Positions 16,504 through 26,183 of a stretch of DNA of 64,000 nt are shown one piece after another. The stretch is taken from NCBI RefSeq assembly GCF_900176345.1, contig NZ_FWXU01000001.1, positions 186,001 to 250,000 on the forward strand, written 5' to 3'. A model generated the notes under the pieces. That model searched no databases and was not told where the DNA came from. It worked only from the letters and a program-made list of their open reading frames with translations. Position numbers and translations under genes: made by a program. The DNA is from Rhizobium sp. RU36D (lineage in GTDB: Bacteria; Pseudomonadota; Alphaproteobacteria; Rhizobiales; Rhizobiaceae). Each line of letters starts with the position of its first letter. Position 1 is the stretch's first letter.

Positions 16504-17943
16504 TCAGATGCCGCTCTGGCCGTCTGCGCCGATATAGGCGATGCGCAGCATGTTGGTGGCGCCAGGTGTTCCCAAGGGAACGCCGGCCGAAATGATGATC
16601 CGGTCGCCGGGCTTGCCGAACTCTTCGGTCACGACGATGCGGCAGGCGCGATTGACCATGTCGTCCAGGTCAGTCGGCTCCTCGGATACGACGCAATGCA
16701 GCCCCCAGACCACCGAGAGACGACGCGCCGTCTGGATGACCGGAGACAGGGCGATAACAGGCACTTCAGGACGCTCGCGGGAGGCGCGCAGGCCGGTATT
16801 GCCCGACGACGTGTAGCAGACGATGGCCTGCAATCGCAGGGTCTCGGCAATCTGGCGGGCGGCGAGCGAAATGGCATCGGCGCCCGTTGCTTCCGGCTGG
16901 GCCCGCTGCGCATAGATGATGCCGGGGTAATGCGGCTCACGCTCCACGGTCGATGCAATCGACGCCATGGTGGCGACGGCCTCCACTGGATACTGGCCCG
17001 AGGCCGATTCGGCCGACAGCATGATCGCATCGGCGCCTTCGAACACCGCGGTCGCGACGTCGGAAACTTCCGCACGGGTCGGCACCGGCGCCGAAATCAT
17101 CGATTCCAGCATCTGGGTGGCGACGACCACGGGCTTGCCCTCGCGGCGACAGGCGCGGATCAACTGCTTCTGGATACCGGGAACGCGCTCCAGCGGCATT
17201 TCGACGCCGAGGTCACCGCGGGCCACCATCAAGGCGTCCGACAGGGCGATGATCTCGTCGATCCGTTCGATTGCCTGCGGCTTCTCGATCTTCGACATCA
17301 GGCCAACCCGGCCCTTGGCGATCTTGCGCACCTCGGCCAGGTCTTCCGGACGCTGGATGAAAGACAGCGCGACCCAGTCAACGTCATTCGTTGCCAGCAC
17401 GGCATCGAGGTCGGCGCGGTCCTTGTCGGTCAGTACGCCAGTCGCGAGGATCGTATCCGGCAGGCTCACGCCTTTGCGGTCGGAAATCTTGGTACCGGAA
17501 ACGACCTTGGTGACGATGCTCTTGCCATCGCATTTCACCGCTTCCAGATGCAGCTTGCCGTCATCGATCAGCAGCCGGTCGCCAGCGCGTACCGATTCCA
17601 GGATTTCCGGATGCGGCAGGAACACACGGTTCTTGTCGCCGGGCACATCCTTGTTGTCGAGCGTGAAGGTCTGGCCGGGGGTCAGTTCCACCGTGGTTTC
17701 GGCGAACTTGCCGACGCGCAGCTTCGGACCCTGCAAGTCGGCGAGGATGCCGATCGGCCGGCCGCAGGCCGCTTCCACGGACCGGATCTTGGCAATCAGT
17801 CCCCGCATCACATCATGGCTTGCATGGCTCATATTGATGCGGAACAGGTCGGCACCGGCTTCATGCAGCTTGCGGATCATCGCCTCGTCGGAGGAAGCCG
17901 GCCCCAGCGTTGCGAGTATCTTTACTTTGCGATTGCGCTTCAT
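16504..17943 (-). CDS. pyk: pyruvate kinase
   Basis: A 479-residue glycolytic enzyme converting phosphoenolpyruvate and ADP to pyruvate and ATP. It begins MKRNRKVKILATLGPASSD, and has the active-site segments INMSHASHD, IEKPQAIERIDEI, MVARGDLGVEMPLERVPGIQ and VVATQMLESMI. The C-terminal regulatory domain is present. The start ATG at 17943 overlaps the stop of the upstream DUF1036 gene by one base (TGATG), so the two are coupled. A longer in-frame extension to 18222 is only the DUF1036 region read in another frame. Confidence 0.97.
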   Translation of the reverse strand: MKRNRKVKILATLGPASSDEAMIRKLHEAGADLFRINMSHASHDVMRGLIAKIRSVEAACGRPIGILADLQGPKLRVGKFAETTVELTPGQTFTLDNKDVPGDKNRVFLPHPEILESVRAGDRLLIDDGKLHLEAVKCDGKSIVTKVVSGTKISDRKGVSLPDTILATGVLTDKDRADLDAVLATNDVDWVALSFIQRPEDLAEVRKIAKGRVGLMSKIEKPQAIERIDEIIALSDALMVARGDLGVEMPLERVPGIQKQLIRACRREGKPVVVATQMLESMISAPVPTRAEVSDVATAVFEGADAIMLSAESASGQYPVEAVATMASIASTVEREPHYPGIIYAQRAQPEATGADAISLAARQIAETLRLQAIVCYTSSGNTGLRASRERPEVPVIALSPVIQTARRLSVVWGLHCVVSEEPTDLDDMVNRACRIVVTEEFGKPGDRIIISAGVPLGTPGATNMLRIAYIGADGQSGI

Positions 17944-18419
17944 CAGTTCTGGCTTTCCTGCATTCCCGGCGTGTCTGAGAGCTGGACCATCCAGCTGCCC
18001 TGGCGACCCGTGTCGTATTCCTTGAATCCCATCTGCTGGTAACCGCGGGCGAAGCAGTCCTCCACGCCGACGATCTTGAATTCGTTTTCGGCCACGCACA
18101 TGTTGATGTCGCCGGTCCAGCGGCCGCCGCGCGCCGCGTCCTCGGCATAGAGATAATAGTAGCGCGACTGCAACTCGCCTTCGATCAGCGTGGCGCAGGT
18201 CGTGGCAGGAACCTGCCACCACCCCTCGGTGATCCAGCCTTCCGCCGCGCGGTAGCCGATGGCCACGCCGACGAGGTTCTGGGTGCCGTTGCAGACCCTG
18301 AACTCGGCGCGGGCAGCATCCGCGCCCATGAAGGAACCTAGAAACAGGGCAGCGCCCGCGATCGCGAGACGAAAGCTGACTGAACTGAGGACGAAACTTG
18401 ATGGATTGCGATTCGGCAC
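17943..18419 (-). CDS. DUF1036 exported protein
   Basis: A 158-residue protein with a signal peptide (about residues 16-38, ending ARAEF) followed by the DUF1036 domain. The conserved pattern FRVCNGTQNLVGVAIGYR, TEGWWQVPATTCATLIEG, YYYLYAEDA and CVAENEFKIVG is clear, with paired cysteines consistent with a periplasmic location. Its function is unknown, but DUF1036 genes stand directly upstream of pyk in many rhizobia, as here with a 1-base overlap. Confidence 0.85.
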   Translation of the reverse strand: MPNRNPSSFVLSSVSFRLAIAGAALFLGSFMGADAARAEFRVCNGTQNLVGVAIGYRAAEGWITEGWWQVPATTCATLIEGELQSRYYYLYAEDAARGGRWTGDINMCVAENEFKIVGVEDCFARGYQQMGFKEYDTGRQGSWMVQLSDTPGMQESQN

Positions 18420-18623
18420 GGTTTCCGACGGAACTCCATGGTTATTCGTTGACTGCCTTCTTGCGACGATGCCGCGGGAAAGTCAACGCAGGTCTAATCG
18501 ATTATAATTCCTACGGAACTCTCAAGCCTGATCTTGACACAAACCATACCGCGGCGAAAGCTTGCGCCACCATTCTCCCCATGCAATCAAGTCCGGCACT
18601 TCCAGGCTGATACGGGCGAAGCG

Positions 18624-19418
18624 ATGCAAGATTTTCATTCCCACGAGATCATAGCAGGACATTATGACAGGGGCCTTGTGCTTCTGGCCGATCATGCGAT
18701 GAACCGTTTGCCGCCGGCCTATGGCGACCTGGGGCTTCCCCCGGATGCCTTCACGCGCCACATCGCCTATGACATTGGCATCGAAGGGCTGACGCGCTCG
18801 CTTGCCCGGATGCTGGGCGTCCCGGCCGTGCTGAGCTGCTTCTCACGTCTGCTCATCGATCCCAACCGGGGAGAGGACGACCCGACGCTGATCATGCGGA
18901 TTTCCGACGGCGCGATCATTCCGGGCAATCACCCGATCACGGCGGAAGAATGGAACCATCGGCTGAACACCTATCATCGTCCCTATCATCGCGCGGTGGC
19001 CGAGACGATCGCAATGACAGCGCATGAAAGCGGCAAGGCCCCGCTGGTGCTGTCGCTGCATTCCTACACGCCGGCCTGGAAAGGCGTGCCGCGGCCCTGG
19101 CATGCAGCCGTTCTCTGGGACACCGACCACCGGGCGGTGACACCGCTGCTGCAGGGCTTGCGCGCTTCCGGCGATCTGGTGATTGGCGACAACGAACCCT
19201 ATGACGGCGCCTTGCGAGGCGATACCATGTATCGTCACTGCATGACCGCCGGCATTCCACACGCCTTGCTGGAAGTTCGCCAGGACCTGATCGGCGATCC
19301 CGACGGTATCGCCGAATGGGCGGAGCGGCTGGCGCCGATCTTCACGAAGATGAACGCCGATCCCGCCCTGCACGAATACGAGATCTTTGCCTCGCGCACC
19401 GGGCCTTACCAGCCCTGA
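18624..19418 (+). CDS. N-formylglutamate amidohydrolase
   Basis: A 264-residue FGase-family protein. The family hydrolyses N-formyl-L-glutamate to glutamate and formate, the last step of one histidine-degradation route. Seen segments are HSHEIIAGHYDRGLVLLADHA, CFSRLLIDPNRGEDDPTLI, LVLSLHSYTPAWKG and a late NEPYDGALRGDTMYRHCM. ATG 18624 is preferred over TTG 18534, because the longer start lies on a TTGACA promoter-like sequence. It is the first gene of a run with DUF1244 and DUF2312 genes; no hut genes are nearby, so the substrate may not be formylglutamate. A paralogue is at 59.5 kb. Confidence 0.88.
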   Translation: MQDFHSHEIIAGHYDRGLVLLADHAMNRLPPAYGDLGLPPDAFTRHIAYDIGIEGLTRSLARMLGVPAVLSCFSRLLIDPNRGEDDPTLIMRISDGAIIPGNHPITAEEWNHRLNTYHRPYHRAVAETIAMTAHESGKAPLVLSLHSYTPAWKGVPRPWHAAVLWDTDHRAVTPLLQGLRASGDLVIGDNEPYDGALRGDTMYRHCMTAGIPHALLEVRQDLIGDPDGIAEWAERLAPIFTKMNADPALHEYEIFASRTGPYQP

Positions 19419-19434
19419 CGAAAGGAACGTGACC

Positions 19435-19740
19435 ATGACTGAACTTACCAAGGAACAGCAGACCGAATTCGAGGCGGCCGCCTTCAGAAGGCTTGTCGCG
19501 CATCTGCGGGAGCGCAGCGATGTCCAGAACATCGACCTGATGAACCTGGCCGGCTTCTGCCGAAACTGCCTATCGAACTGGTACCGGGATGCGGCGAATG
19601 AGGCCGGCGTGGAGGTCAGCAAGGACGCCTCCCGCGAGCATGTCTATGGCATGCCCTACGAAGACTGGAAGAAGCTGCACCAGGCCGAAGCCTCCGATGC
19701 TCAAAAAGCCGCATTCGAAATCAACAAACCGGCGCACTGA
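19435..19740 (+). CDS. DUF1244 protein
   Basis: A 101-residue protein matching the DUF1244 family throughout: [21 protein letters not shown], the cysteine-containing [18 protein letters not shown], and [20 protein letters not shown] precedes ATG 19435 by 8 bases. It lies 16 bases after the amidohydrolase stop, in one operon. Structures of the family show a small helical protein; the two close cysteines (CRNC) suggest a metal or redox site, but the function is unknown. Confidence 0.9.
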   Translation: MTELTKEQQTEFEAAAFRRLVAHLRERSDVQNIDLMNLAGFCRNCLSNWYRDAANEAGVEVSKDASREHVYGMPYEDWKKLHQAEASDAQKAAFEINKPAH

Positions 19741-19829
19741 CAAGAACGAGGGACTTGACGCGACCAGCGCTTCACGGCAGGTCACAGCCCCAAGATCGAA
19801 TTGAACGAAAAACTGACAGGAGCCACTGC

Positions 19830-20096
19830 ATGTCTGATGCCCACGGCGTCGCCCGCGACCAACTTCGCGCCTTTGTCGAACGGATCGAACGGCTGGAAGA
19901 AGAAAAGAAGACCATCGCCGACGACATCAAGGATGTCTATGGCGAAGCCAAGGCCATGGGATTCGACACCAAGATCCTCAAGAAGGTCGTTGCCCTGCGC
20001 AAGAAGGACGAGCAGGAGCGGATAGAAGAGGACCTGATCCTCGACACCTACCTGCACGCCCTCGGCATGATCGACAGCCCGCCGGAAGGCGCCTGA
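19830..20096 (+). CDS. DUF2312 (GapR-like) protein
   Basis: An 88-residue, charged, helical protein. The segment [43 protein letters not shown] and [12 protein letters not shown] is the full DUF2312 pattern. In Caulobacter the DUF2312 protein GapR binds overtwisted DNA ahead of replication forks, so this is probably its orthologue and a nucleoid-associated protein. ATG 19830 follows CAGGAGCCACTGC. Third gene of the amidohydrolase-DUF1244-DUF2312 run, closed by a strong terminator. Confidence 0.92.
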   Translation: MSDAHGVARDQLRAFVERIERLEEEKKTIADDIKDVYGEAKAMGFDTKILKKVVALRKKDEQERIEEDLILDTYLHALGMIDSPPEGA

Positions 20097-20125
20097 GCCG
20101 CAGCTCAACGATACGACAGAGACGA

Positions 20126-20152
20126 AAAAACCCGGCATCGCCGGGTTTTTTT
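20126..20152 (+). terminator. intrinsic terminator after the DUF2312 gene
   Basis: Stem CCCGG/CCGGG (20131-20135, 20141-20145) flanked by A6 and T7. It can also stop minus-strand transcription of the DUF882 gene. Confidence 0.85.
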
Positions 20153-20172
20153 ATGGGTCAATTTCATCCGCC

Positions 20173-22140
20173 TCAGGGCTTGGCCGGCTGGCCGAAGCGA
20201 CCGGGATCGACCTGCGGGGGCGGATTGCTCTTGAAGCCGACTGCGTAGACACCGCCGGCATCGGTCGCAAAGGACCGCGCACCCAGACGCGGAGCCTTGG
20301 CAGCCTTCGGCGCGGCGTCCGAACGCTCGCGGTTCAGCGCCCAGGTCGAGAGCATGTTGGTGGTCAGCACGGGAGCACCGATGACGGCGCGATGCGCGGT
20401 CTCGGCATCCGTCTTGCTGGGACGCTTGCCCTTTTCCGGCATACCGGTTTCGATGCCCTTGTCGGCTTCCTTCGGCGCGTCAAACGCATCGCCAAAATCG
20501 ACGGGCCGCATGACAGGCTTCGGAGCCGAGAGCATGGCAACCTGCGAATGAGGCGGCGTGTTCGCCGTCACGACAGGCTTTTGCGGCGGGGTCGGCACGG
20601 CGGCAACCGTGGTGGTCGCCGGAGCAGGCGCGACGTTGCTTGCCATCGGTGCGGCCGGCTGGGGTGCAGCGGCCGGGACCGGCACGGCAGCAACCTGGGT
20701 CGCAGCAGCATCGGCAGCGCCGCTCTGCTCAAGCGCTTCGGCAGCCTCAGGCGACAAAATGGCCTGTTCTACCTCGTCAGTTTCGGCTTCCATGTCCGCA
20801 TCCGCAGCCGCCAGCAGGGCCTCCGCCACGGCCGGACGCGCCACAGGCACGGGCACATGCAGTTCGCTGCCATCGCCCGTCAGGGCCGATACGGGACCAA
20901 CGGAAGCCGTCAGTATTTCCTTCTCCGCATCGCCGCGCATGTTGCGCGCGCCAAGCAAGGTCGGGACCGGGGCATTGACGGCCTGGAGATCGGTAAATCC
21001 TTCCGGTGCGGCGTTCGGAGCACCCGACGCCACCTGCGTCAAGGCATCCTCGGCAGCGCTACGCGCCGGCGAATAGAGCGCGACCGCAAGGCTCGTATCC
21101 GGGGTCGCACGGACAGACGGACGGGCGAGCGGGACCGGCGCGTTCTCGGCAACCGCCACCATTTCCGCCGGCGGCGTTGTCGCGCCAAATACGGGCTGGC
21201 GCTGGATCGGAGCTGCAGCGGTCAAGATCTGCTGTTGCTGCGGCGCGGGCTGCTGCCTTGGCGGCGGTTCTGCCACCGGAGCCGACGGCGCGACTTGCGG
21301 CCGTTCGGCCGGCACGCCGATATCTTCTTCTTCGTCCTCGTCACCACCGCCAAACAGCATGGCCAGCAGGTTTTTGGGACGACTGGGCGCCGACTTGCCG
21401 TCAGCCATCATGATCGGACCACCAGAGGCCAGGCGGCGCTTATATTCCGCCATTGCCTGCTGATATCCCGGCAAGGGCTTGCCGTCGGAGGGCAGATGCA
21501 CGGTCTTGCCATCGGGAAACAGGCGAACCAGTTCCTGGCGTGTCATGCGAGGCCAGGCGCGAACGCTGGCGACGTCGAGATGCACGAAGGGCGAACCGGA
21601 ACGGGGATAATAGCCGACACCGCCGGCCTGCAGCTTTATCGCGATCTCGCGGATGCGCGCGAGCGGAACACCGGGGATGTAGAAGTCCATCGCCGTGCCC
21701 TGCATATGCTGGCTTTCCTTGGCGACGCCCTTGGAGCGCGACCGCAGCATGGCATTGGTCGCAGGCGAGCGATAGCCGGAGACCGCCGTGATATAACCGG
21801 ATGCGCCGGCGCGGCGATAGACCTCCCAGACCAGGTCGAACAGGCGCGGATCCATCTTGGTGGGCTCGTTGCGACGCCAGTCGCGCAGAATCATGTTGAG
21901 CTGCCGCAGCCCCTGCGGGTCATATTTGCCATTACGCTTGAAGGTGATGGAGGCTTTTTCGCCGGTATGGACGAAATGGATCTTGAGCGTGCGGGTCTCG
22001 GCGGAAGCGCGGGAGGCCGAACCAAAAAGAAACGGCATGCTGGCAAGAACTAGGAGAAGCATCGCACACGCCACTCTTGCGGTACGAAGCACAGACGCTG
22101 ACCATGGGCCTCGCCTTTTGCCACCAAAAGGCGCTGTCAT
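20173..22140 (-). CDS. DUF882 / YcbK-like peptidase-fold cell-envelope protein with long Pro/Ala-rich tail
   Basis: A 655-residue protein with an N-terminal signal peptide (after MTAPFGGKRRGPWSASVLRT, hydrophobic core ending near SASRASA). An N-terminal M15-type/DUF882 domain (about residues 50-195) carries SGYRSPATNAM, the histidine motif SQHMQGTAMDF and HLDVASVRAWPRM, consistent with a zinc-dependent peptidoglycan hydrolase. The remaining 450 residues are low-complexity: Pro, Ala, Val, Glu-rich with repeated PVPVARP and similar stretches, probably an extended periplasmic tail. ATG 22140 is chosen as the first Met before the signal peptide; the frame is open to 22284. Terminator on the far side at 20126-20152. 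Confidence 0.8.
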   Translation of the reverse strand: MTAPFGGKRRGPWSASVLRTARVACAMLLLVLASMPFLFGSASRASAETRTLKIHFVHTGEKASITFKRNGKYDPQGLRQLNMILRDWRRNEPTKMDPRLFDLVWEVYRRAGASGYITAVSGYRSPATNAMLRSRSKGVAKESQHMQGTAMDFYIPGVPLARIREIAIKLQAGGVGYYPRSGSPFVHLDVASVRAWPRMTRQELVRLFPDGKTVHLPSDGKPLPGYQQAMAEYKRRLASGGPIMMADGKSAPSRPKNLLAMLFGGGDEDEEEDIGVPAERPQVAPSAPVAEPPPRQQPAPQQQQILTAAAPIQRQPVFGATTPPAEMVAVAENAPVPLARPSVRATPDTSLAVALYSPARSAAEDALTQVASGAPNAAPEGFTDLQAVNAPVPTLLGARNMRGDAEKEILTASVGPVSALTGDGSELHVPVPVARPAVAEALLAAADADMEAETDEVEQAILSPEAAEALEQSGAADAAATQVAAVPVPAAAPQPAAPMASNVAPAPATTTVAAVPTPPQKPVVTANTPPHSQVAMLSAPKPVMRPVDFGDAFDAPKEADKGIETGMPEKGKRPSKTDAETAHRAVIGAPVLTTNMLSTWALNRERSDAAPKAAKAPRLGARSFATDAGGVYAVGFKSNPPPQVDPGRFGQPAKP

Positions 22141-22350
22141 CACATGCGGTTTATGCAAATCAATCCCCGTCCGAAAGATAACGTCCCACGCGTCACCCCA
22201 GATGCATTTCAAATGCGGTAACACCATGGCAATTGTGCCACAGATGTCGCACGAACTCTTACATAGTGAATGGATAACTAACAAGAGATTTACAAAGGGT
22301 AAGCGGACATCTTTACCCCAGGGTTAACATCTCTCGCTTGCCCCACGCTG

Positions 22351-23880
22351 TCACGCTGCGCGCTGCTCGGGGTTTTCAGGATCGATGCCGTAATCCTTGA
22401 GTTTACGGTAGAGGGTGGAGCGTCCAATGCCCAATTTTCGGGCCACCTGGCTCATCTGGCCGCGATAGAATTTCAGCGCAAACCGGATCAGTTCTTCCTC
22501 GATATCGGCGATCGTCCGGACATTGCCAGACTTGTCGGTGCTGATGATGAAGTTGTCCGGAAGCGTGTTCGCGCCACCGCCTCGGTAAGCCTGGTCTGCC
22601 ATACGGTCTCCCTCCGCATCGGGCAGACCCGCGGCCAGCAGCGCTGAGCTTTCGTACAGCCCCGCAATCGCCTCGTTGGCGCCGGCCATGTCGGCATAGG
22701 GGTTGCGGCGATCCGAAGCGCCCTGGAGCTGTGCCGAGATCTGTGGGAAATCGTGCTCGGCCAGTTCATGACCTTCCGACAGAACGACGGCGCGGAAGAT
22801 TGCCGTTTCGAGTTGCCGGGTATTGCCCGGCCAGTCATAGGACGTCAGCAAGGCAAGCGCGCCGCTGCCGAATACGAGCGGCCTCGCAAGACGCTGCTCG
22901 GCCGAGAATCGCTCGGCAAAGGCCCGCGCCAGATAGGGAATGTCTTCCTTGCGGCGACGCAGCGCCGGGATGATGATCGGGAACACGTTCAGCCGATAAT
23001 ACAAATCCTCGCGGAAGCGGCCTGCCTTGACCTCCTCGATCAGATCCTTGTTGGTGGCGGAGATCAACCGGACATTGACCTTCTGCCGCCGGATCGAACC
23101 AACCGTGGCGATTTCGCCGTCTTGCACTGCGTCAAGAAGACGCTCCTGCACATCGAGCGGCAAGGCGCCAACCTCTCGCAGAAACAGCGTTCCGCCATCA
23201 GCTTCCTGGTACTTGCCGGGCACCGCCTGGTCGCCAAAAATAATGGCTTCAAGCTCATCGACAGGCAGTGCCGCGCAATTGACCGATACGAATGGCCGGC
23301 CGGAGCGGTCGCTGCCGGCATGGATGGCGCGGGCGATCATTTCCTTGCCGACACCGGTTTCCCCCTCGAGGATGACCGGAATGGTGGAATGGGCCGCACG
23401 GCGGGCGAGCTCGACCACCCGCACCATGGCGGGGCTGGTGCAGACAATATCGTCGAAGGTGATCGTGCGGGATCTGGCGCGCCGCATCGGCCTGGGGTTG
23501 GATAGCGTCTGATCGAGCCGCAACACGGCACCAAGTGCCGTTGCGATCCGCTCGACCGAGACAGGCTTGACCACGAAATCGAAGGCGCCCGCCCGCAGGG
23601 CCTCCACCGCATGCTCGATATTGCCTTCGCCGGTCTGGACGATGACGGGAATGGCGAGCTTCATGTCCGACAGCGCGGCGAGGAAGCCCGGACCCGTCAT
23701 GTCGGCCATGGACAGATCCAGCAGGATTGCCCTGATATCGTCCCGATGGGCCGCGATGCGGGAGAGAGCGATATTGCCGCTTTCAGCGAGGTGAACGATG
23801 TGTCCGTGACTGGCGATCGCATCCTTCAACAGACGGCGCTGCACTGGATCACCATCGACGACGAGAATATGCGCGGTCAA
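22351..23880 (-). CDS. NtrC-family response regulator with degenerate AAA+ core
   Basis: A 509-residue protein with a receiver domain (about residues 3-115; phosphoacceptor Asp55 in ILLDLSM, Thr83, Lys105), a sigma-54-activator-type AAA+ domain (about 145-385) and a Fis-type helix-turn-helix (about 465-503, SQVARKLGIGRSTLYRKLKD). Walker A GETGVGKE is intact (173-180) and the arginine finger FREDLYYRLN is present. However GAFTGA is missing (the region reads FGDQAVPGKYQEADGG) and Walker B is LFLREVG, with Arg235 in place of the aspartate. It therefore probably regulates without activating sigma-54 polymerase. The start TTG 23880 has GGGAG six bases upstream; ATG 23931 and 23922 are weaker alternatives. 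Confidence 0.85.
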   Translation of the reverse strand: MTAHILVVDGDPVQRRLLKDAIASHGHIVHLAESGNIALSRIAAHRDDIRAILLDLSMADMTGPGFLAALSDMKLAIPVIVQTGEGNIEHAVEALRAGAFDFVVKPVSVERIATALGAVLRLDQTLSNPRPMRRARSRTITFDDIVCTSPAMVRVVELARRAAHSTIPVILEGETGVGKEMIARAIHAGSDRSGRPFVSVNCAALPVDELEAIIFGDQAVPGKYQEADGGTLFLREVGALPLDVQERLLDAVQDGEIATVGSIRRQKVNVRLISATNKDLIEEVKAGRFREDLYYRLNVFPIIIPALRRRKEDIPYLARAFAERFSAEQRLARPLVFGSGALALLTSYDWPGNTRQLETAIFRAVVLSEGHELAEHDFPQISAQLQGASDRRNPYADMAGANEAIAGLYESSALLAAGLPDAEGDRMADQAYRGGGANTLPDNFIISTDKSGNVRTIADIEEELIRFALKFYRGQMSQVARKLGIGRSTLYRKLKDYGIDPENPEQRAA

Positions 23881-24105
23881 TTTAGGCTCCCGGGTATCAT
23901 TATGACGCACGAAGCTCCTCATGAACTTCAATCCGGGACACTGTCAGAAAGGCTTGAATGCAGGGTTTTAAGATTTGCTCGCATTTTAACAGAGTATGAA
24001 GATTGAACATTCTGATCGCGCAGCAAGACCGCCCGCGCTTGCCGGGACTGATATCACTGACTACATCTGACCCAGCAAATGCGGGACCTACGGAAGGAAG
24101 AGACC

Positions 24106-25956
24106 ATGCGCCACGCCATCGTGCCAGAACGGAACCACGCGGCTGAACCCGCACAGGCGGCATCAGCGAAACCGGAATTGGGCGAGCTTCCGCGCTGGCG
24201 GCTGGAAGATCTCTACCCTGCCCAGGCTTCCGCCGAGTTCCAGGCAGATATGAAACGTGCCGACGCCGACAGCCTTGCCTTCGAGGCGAAATGGAAGGGC
24301 AAGCTGGCGCAGGCCGCGACCGAAAATGGCGACAAGGGGCTTGGCGGCGCGCTGGCCGAATACGAGGCGCTTGACGATCTGCTGGGCCGCATCTCGTCTT
24401 ATGCGGGGCTCACCTATTATTCCGATATGACGGATGCGAAGAACGGCAAGTTCTTCGGCGACGTGCAGGCAAAACTCACCGATCTCTCGGCCCACCTGTT
24501 GTTCTTTCCGCTGGAACTGAACCGGCTTGACGATGCCGTTGTCGACGCCGCCGTGGCGCGCGATCCGGCAACCGCGCACTACCAGCCCTGGCTGGTCGAC
24601 CTGCGCAAGGACAAGCCGCACCAGCTCGAGGACAAGCTGGAACAACTGTTTCTGGAAAAGTCGATGACGGGGGCGGCGGCCTTCAACCGGCTGTTTGACG
24701 AAACGCTGGCCAGCCTCCGCTTTTCAGTCAATGGCGCAGAGCAGCCGCTCGAACCCACGCTGAACATGCTGCAGGATGCGGATCCTGACATTCGCAAGGC
24801 CGCCGCAGCGGCCCTGACCAAGACCTTCTCGGAAAACCTGCGCATCTTCACGCTGGTGACCAATACGCTCGCCAAGGACAAGGACATTTCCGATCGCTGG
24901 CGCGGCTTCGAGGATATCGCCGACAGCCGCAACCTCTCAAACCGCGTCGAGCGGCCGGTCGTGGATGCGCTGGCGAGCGCCGTCAAGAATGCCTATCCCC
25001 GTCTCTCCCATCGCTATTACAAGATGAAGGCGAAGTGGCTCGGCATGGAGCAGATGAATTACTGGGACCGCAACGCGCCGCTGCCCGAAACATCCAACCG
25101 CCTGATTCCATGGAACGAGGCGCAAGACACGGTGCTGGCGGCCTATCGCGGCTTCGCGCCTGAGATGGCCGATATTGCAGGACGCTTCTTCAACGAGGGA
25201 TGGATCGATGCGCCGGCGCGGCCCGGCAAGGCGCCGGGTGCCTTCGCCCATCCGACCGTGCCGTCGGCGCATCCCTATGTGCTCGTCAACTATCTCGGCA
25301 AGCCGCGCGATGTCATGACGCTCGCCCATGAACTGGGCCACGGCGTGCATCAGGTTCTGGCGGCAACCCAAGGACCGCTGATGTGCCAGACGCCGCTGAC
25401 GCTTGCCGAAACGGCTTCCGTGTTTGGCGAAATGCTGACCTTCCGCGCTTTGCTCGACGGAGCCAGGGACAAGCGCGAGCGCAAGGCCATGCTCGCCCAG
25501 AAGGTCGAGGACATGATCAACACGGTCGTGCGCCAGATTGCCTTCTACGATTTCGAGCGCAAGCTGCATACCGCGCGCAAGGAGGGCGAACTGACGGCCG
25601 AAGCCATCGGCGAATTGTGGCTGTCCGTGCAGTCGGAGAGCCTAGGGCCCGCCATTCGCATATCCGAGGGCTATTCGAACTGGTGGACCTATATCCCACA
25701 CTTCATCCATTCGCCGTTCTACGTCTATGCCTATGCCTTCGGCGATTGCCTCGTGAACTCGCTCTACGCAGTCTACCAGAATGCCGAAGACGGCTTCCAA
25801 CAGAAGTATTTCGAGCTTCTGAAGGCCGGCGGCACCAAGCACCATTCCGAACTGCTCGCGCCTTTCGGCCTGGACGCCACCGATCCCGCCTTCTGGGACA
25901 AGGGCCTGTCGATGATCGAGGGCCTGATCGACGAGTTGGAGGCCCTGGAGGCCTGA
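24106..25956 (+). CDS. M3-family oligoendopeptidase
   Basis: A 616-residue zinc metallopeptidase of the oligoendopeptidase F/M3 group. The motif LAHELGHGVHQVL puts the metal-binding HExxH at residues 408-412, followed by ETASVFGEMLTF with the third ligand glutamate. It cleaves cytosolic oligopeptides. GGAAGGAAG lies 6-14 bases upstream of ATG 24106; an in-frame ATG at 24079 precedes the ribosome site and is unlikely. It is a single-gene unit with a strong terminator. Confidence 0.93.
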   Translation: MRHAIVPERNHAAEPAQAASAKPELGELPRWRLEDLYPAQASAEFQADMKRADADSLAFEAKWKGKLAQAATENGDKGLGGALAEYEALDDLLGRISSYAGLTYYSDMTDAKNGKFFGDVQAKLTDLSAHLLFFPLELNRLDDAVVDAAVARDPATAHYQPWLVDLRKDKPHQLEDKLEQLFLEKSMTGAAAFNRLFDETLASLRFSVNGAEQPLEPTLNMLQDADPDIRKAAAAALTKTFSENLRIFTLVTNTLAKDKDISDRWRGFEDIADSRNLSNRVERPVVDALASAVKNAYPRLSHRYYKMKAKWLGMEQMNYWDRNAPLPETSNRLIPWNEAQDTVLAAYRGFAPEMADIAGRFFNEGWIDAPARPGKAPGAFAHPTVPSAHPYVLVNYLGKPRDVMTLAHELGHGVHQVLAATQGPLMCQTPLTLAETASVFGEMLTFRALLDGARDKRERKAMLAQKVEDMINTVVRQIAFYDFERKLHTARKEGELTAEAIGELWLSVQSESLGPAIRISEGYSNWWTYIPHFIHSPFYVYAYAFGDCLVNSLYAVYQNAEDGFQQKYFELLKAGGTKHHSELLAPFGLDATDPAFWDKGLSMIEGLIDELEALEA

Positions 25957-25986
25957 CATCGGGATAACTGGACCGACACCCTGGTA

Positions 25987-26020
25987 CAGCCTGTGAAGCC
26001 ACTCTTCACAGGCTGTTTTT
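25987..26020 (+). terminator. intrinsic terminator of the M3 peptidase gene
   Basis: A perfect 12-bp stem CAGCCTGTGAAG/CTTCACAGGCTG with 5-nt loop and five T, starting 30 bases after the stop. Confidence 0.92.
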
Positions 26021-26183
26021 GGTTGGTTTGCTGTGCTGGGCGTTGAACCTCGCTCCGAGCGCAGCCGTGCGGATGGTCGCGATCCGTACCCTGTGCAGGA
26101 TTATGTTTTTCTTCACATCTTTGATTAAAAATTGCGGCAAATTCGTCATCTCCCATTTTCCAAAACAAAGTTTCCGGACGCCC

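Noticed and set aside
22138..22340. A CtrA-type site (TTAA-N7-GTAA near 22324) in the DUF882 upstream region
   Set aside because: It is one base off the consensus and about 180 bases from the start; a chance match in AT-rich DNA is likely.
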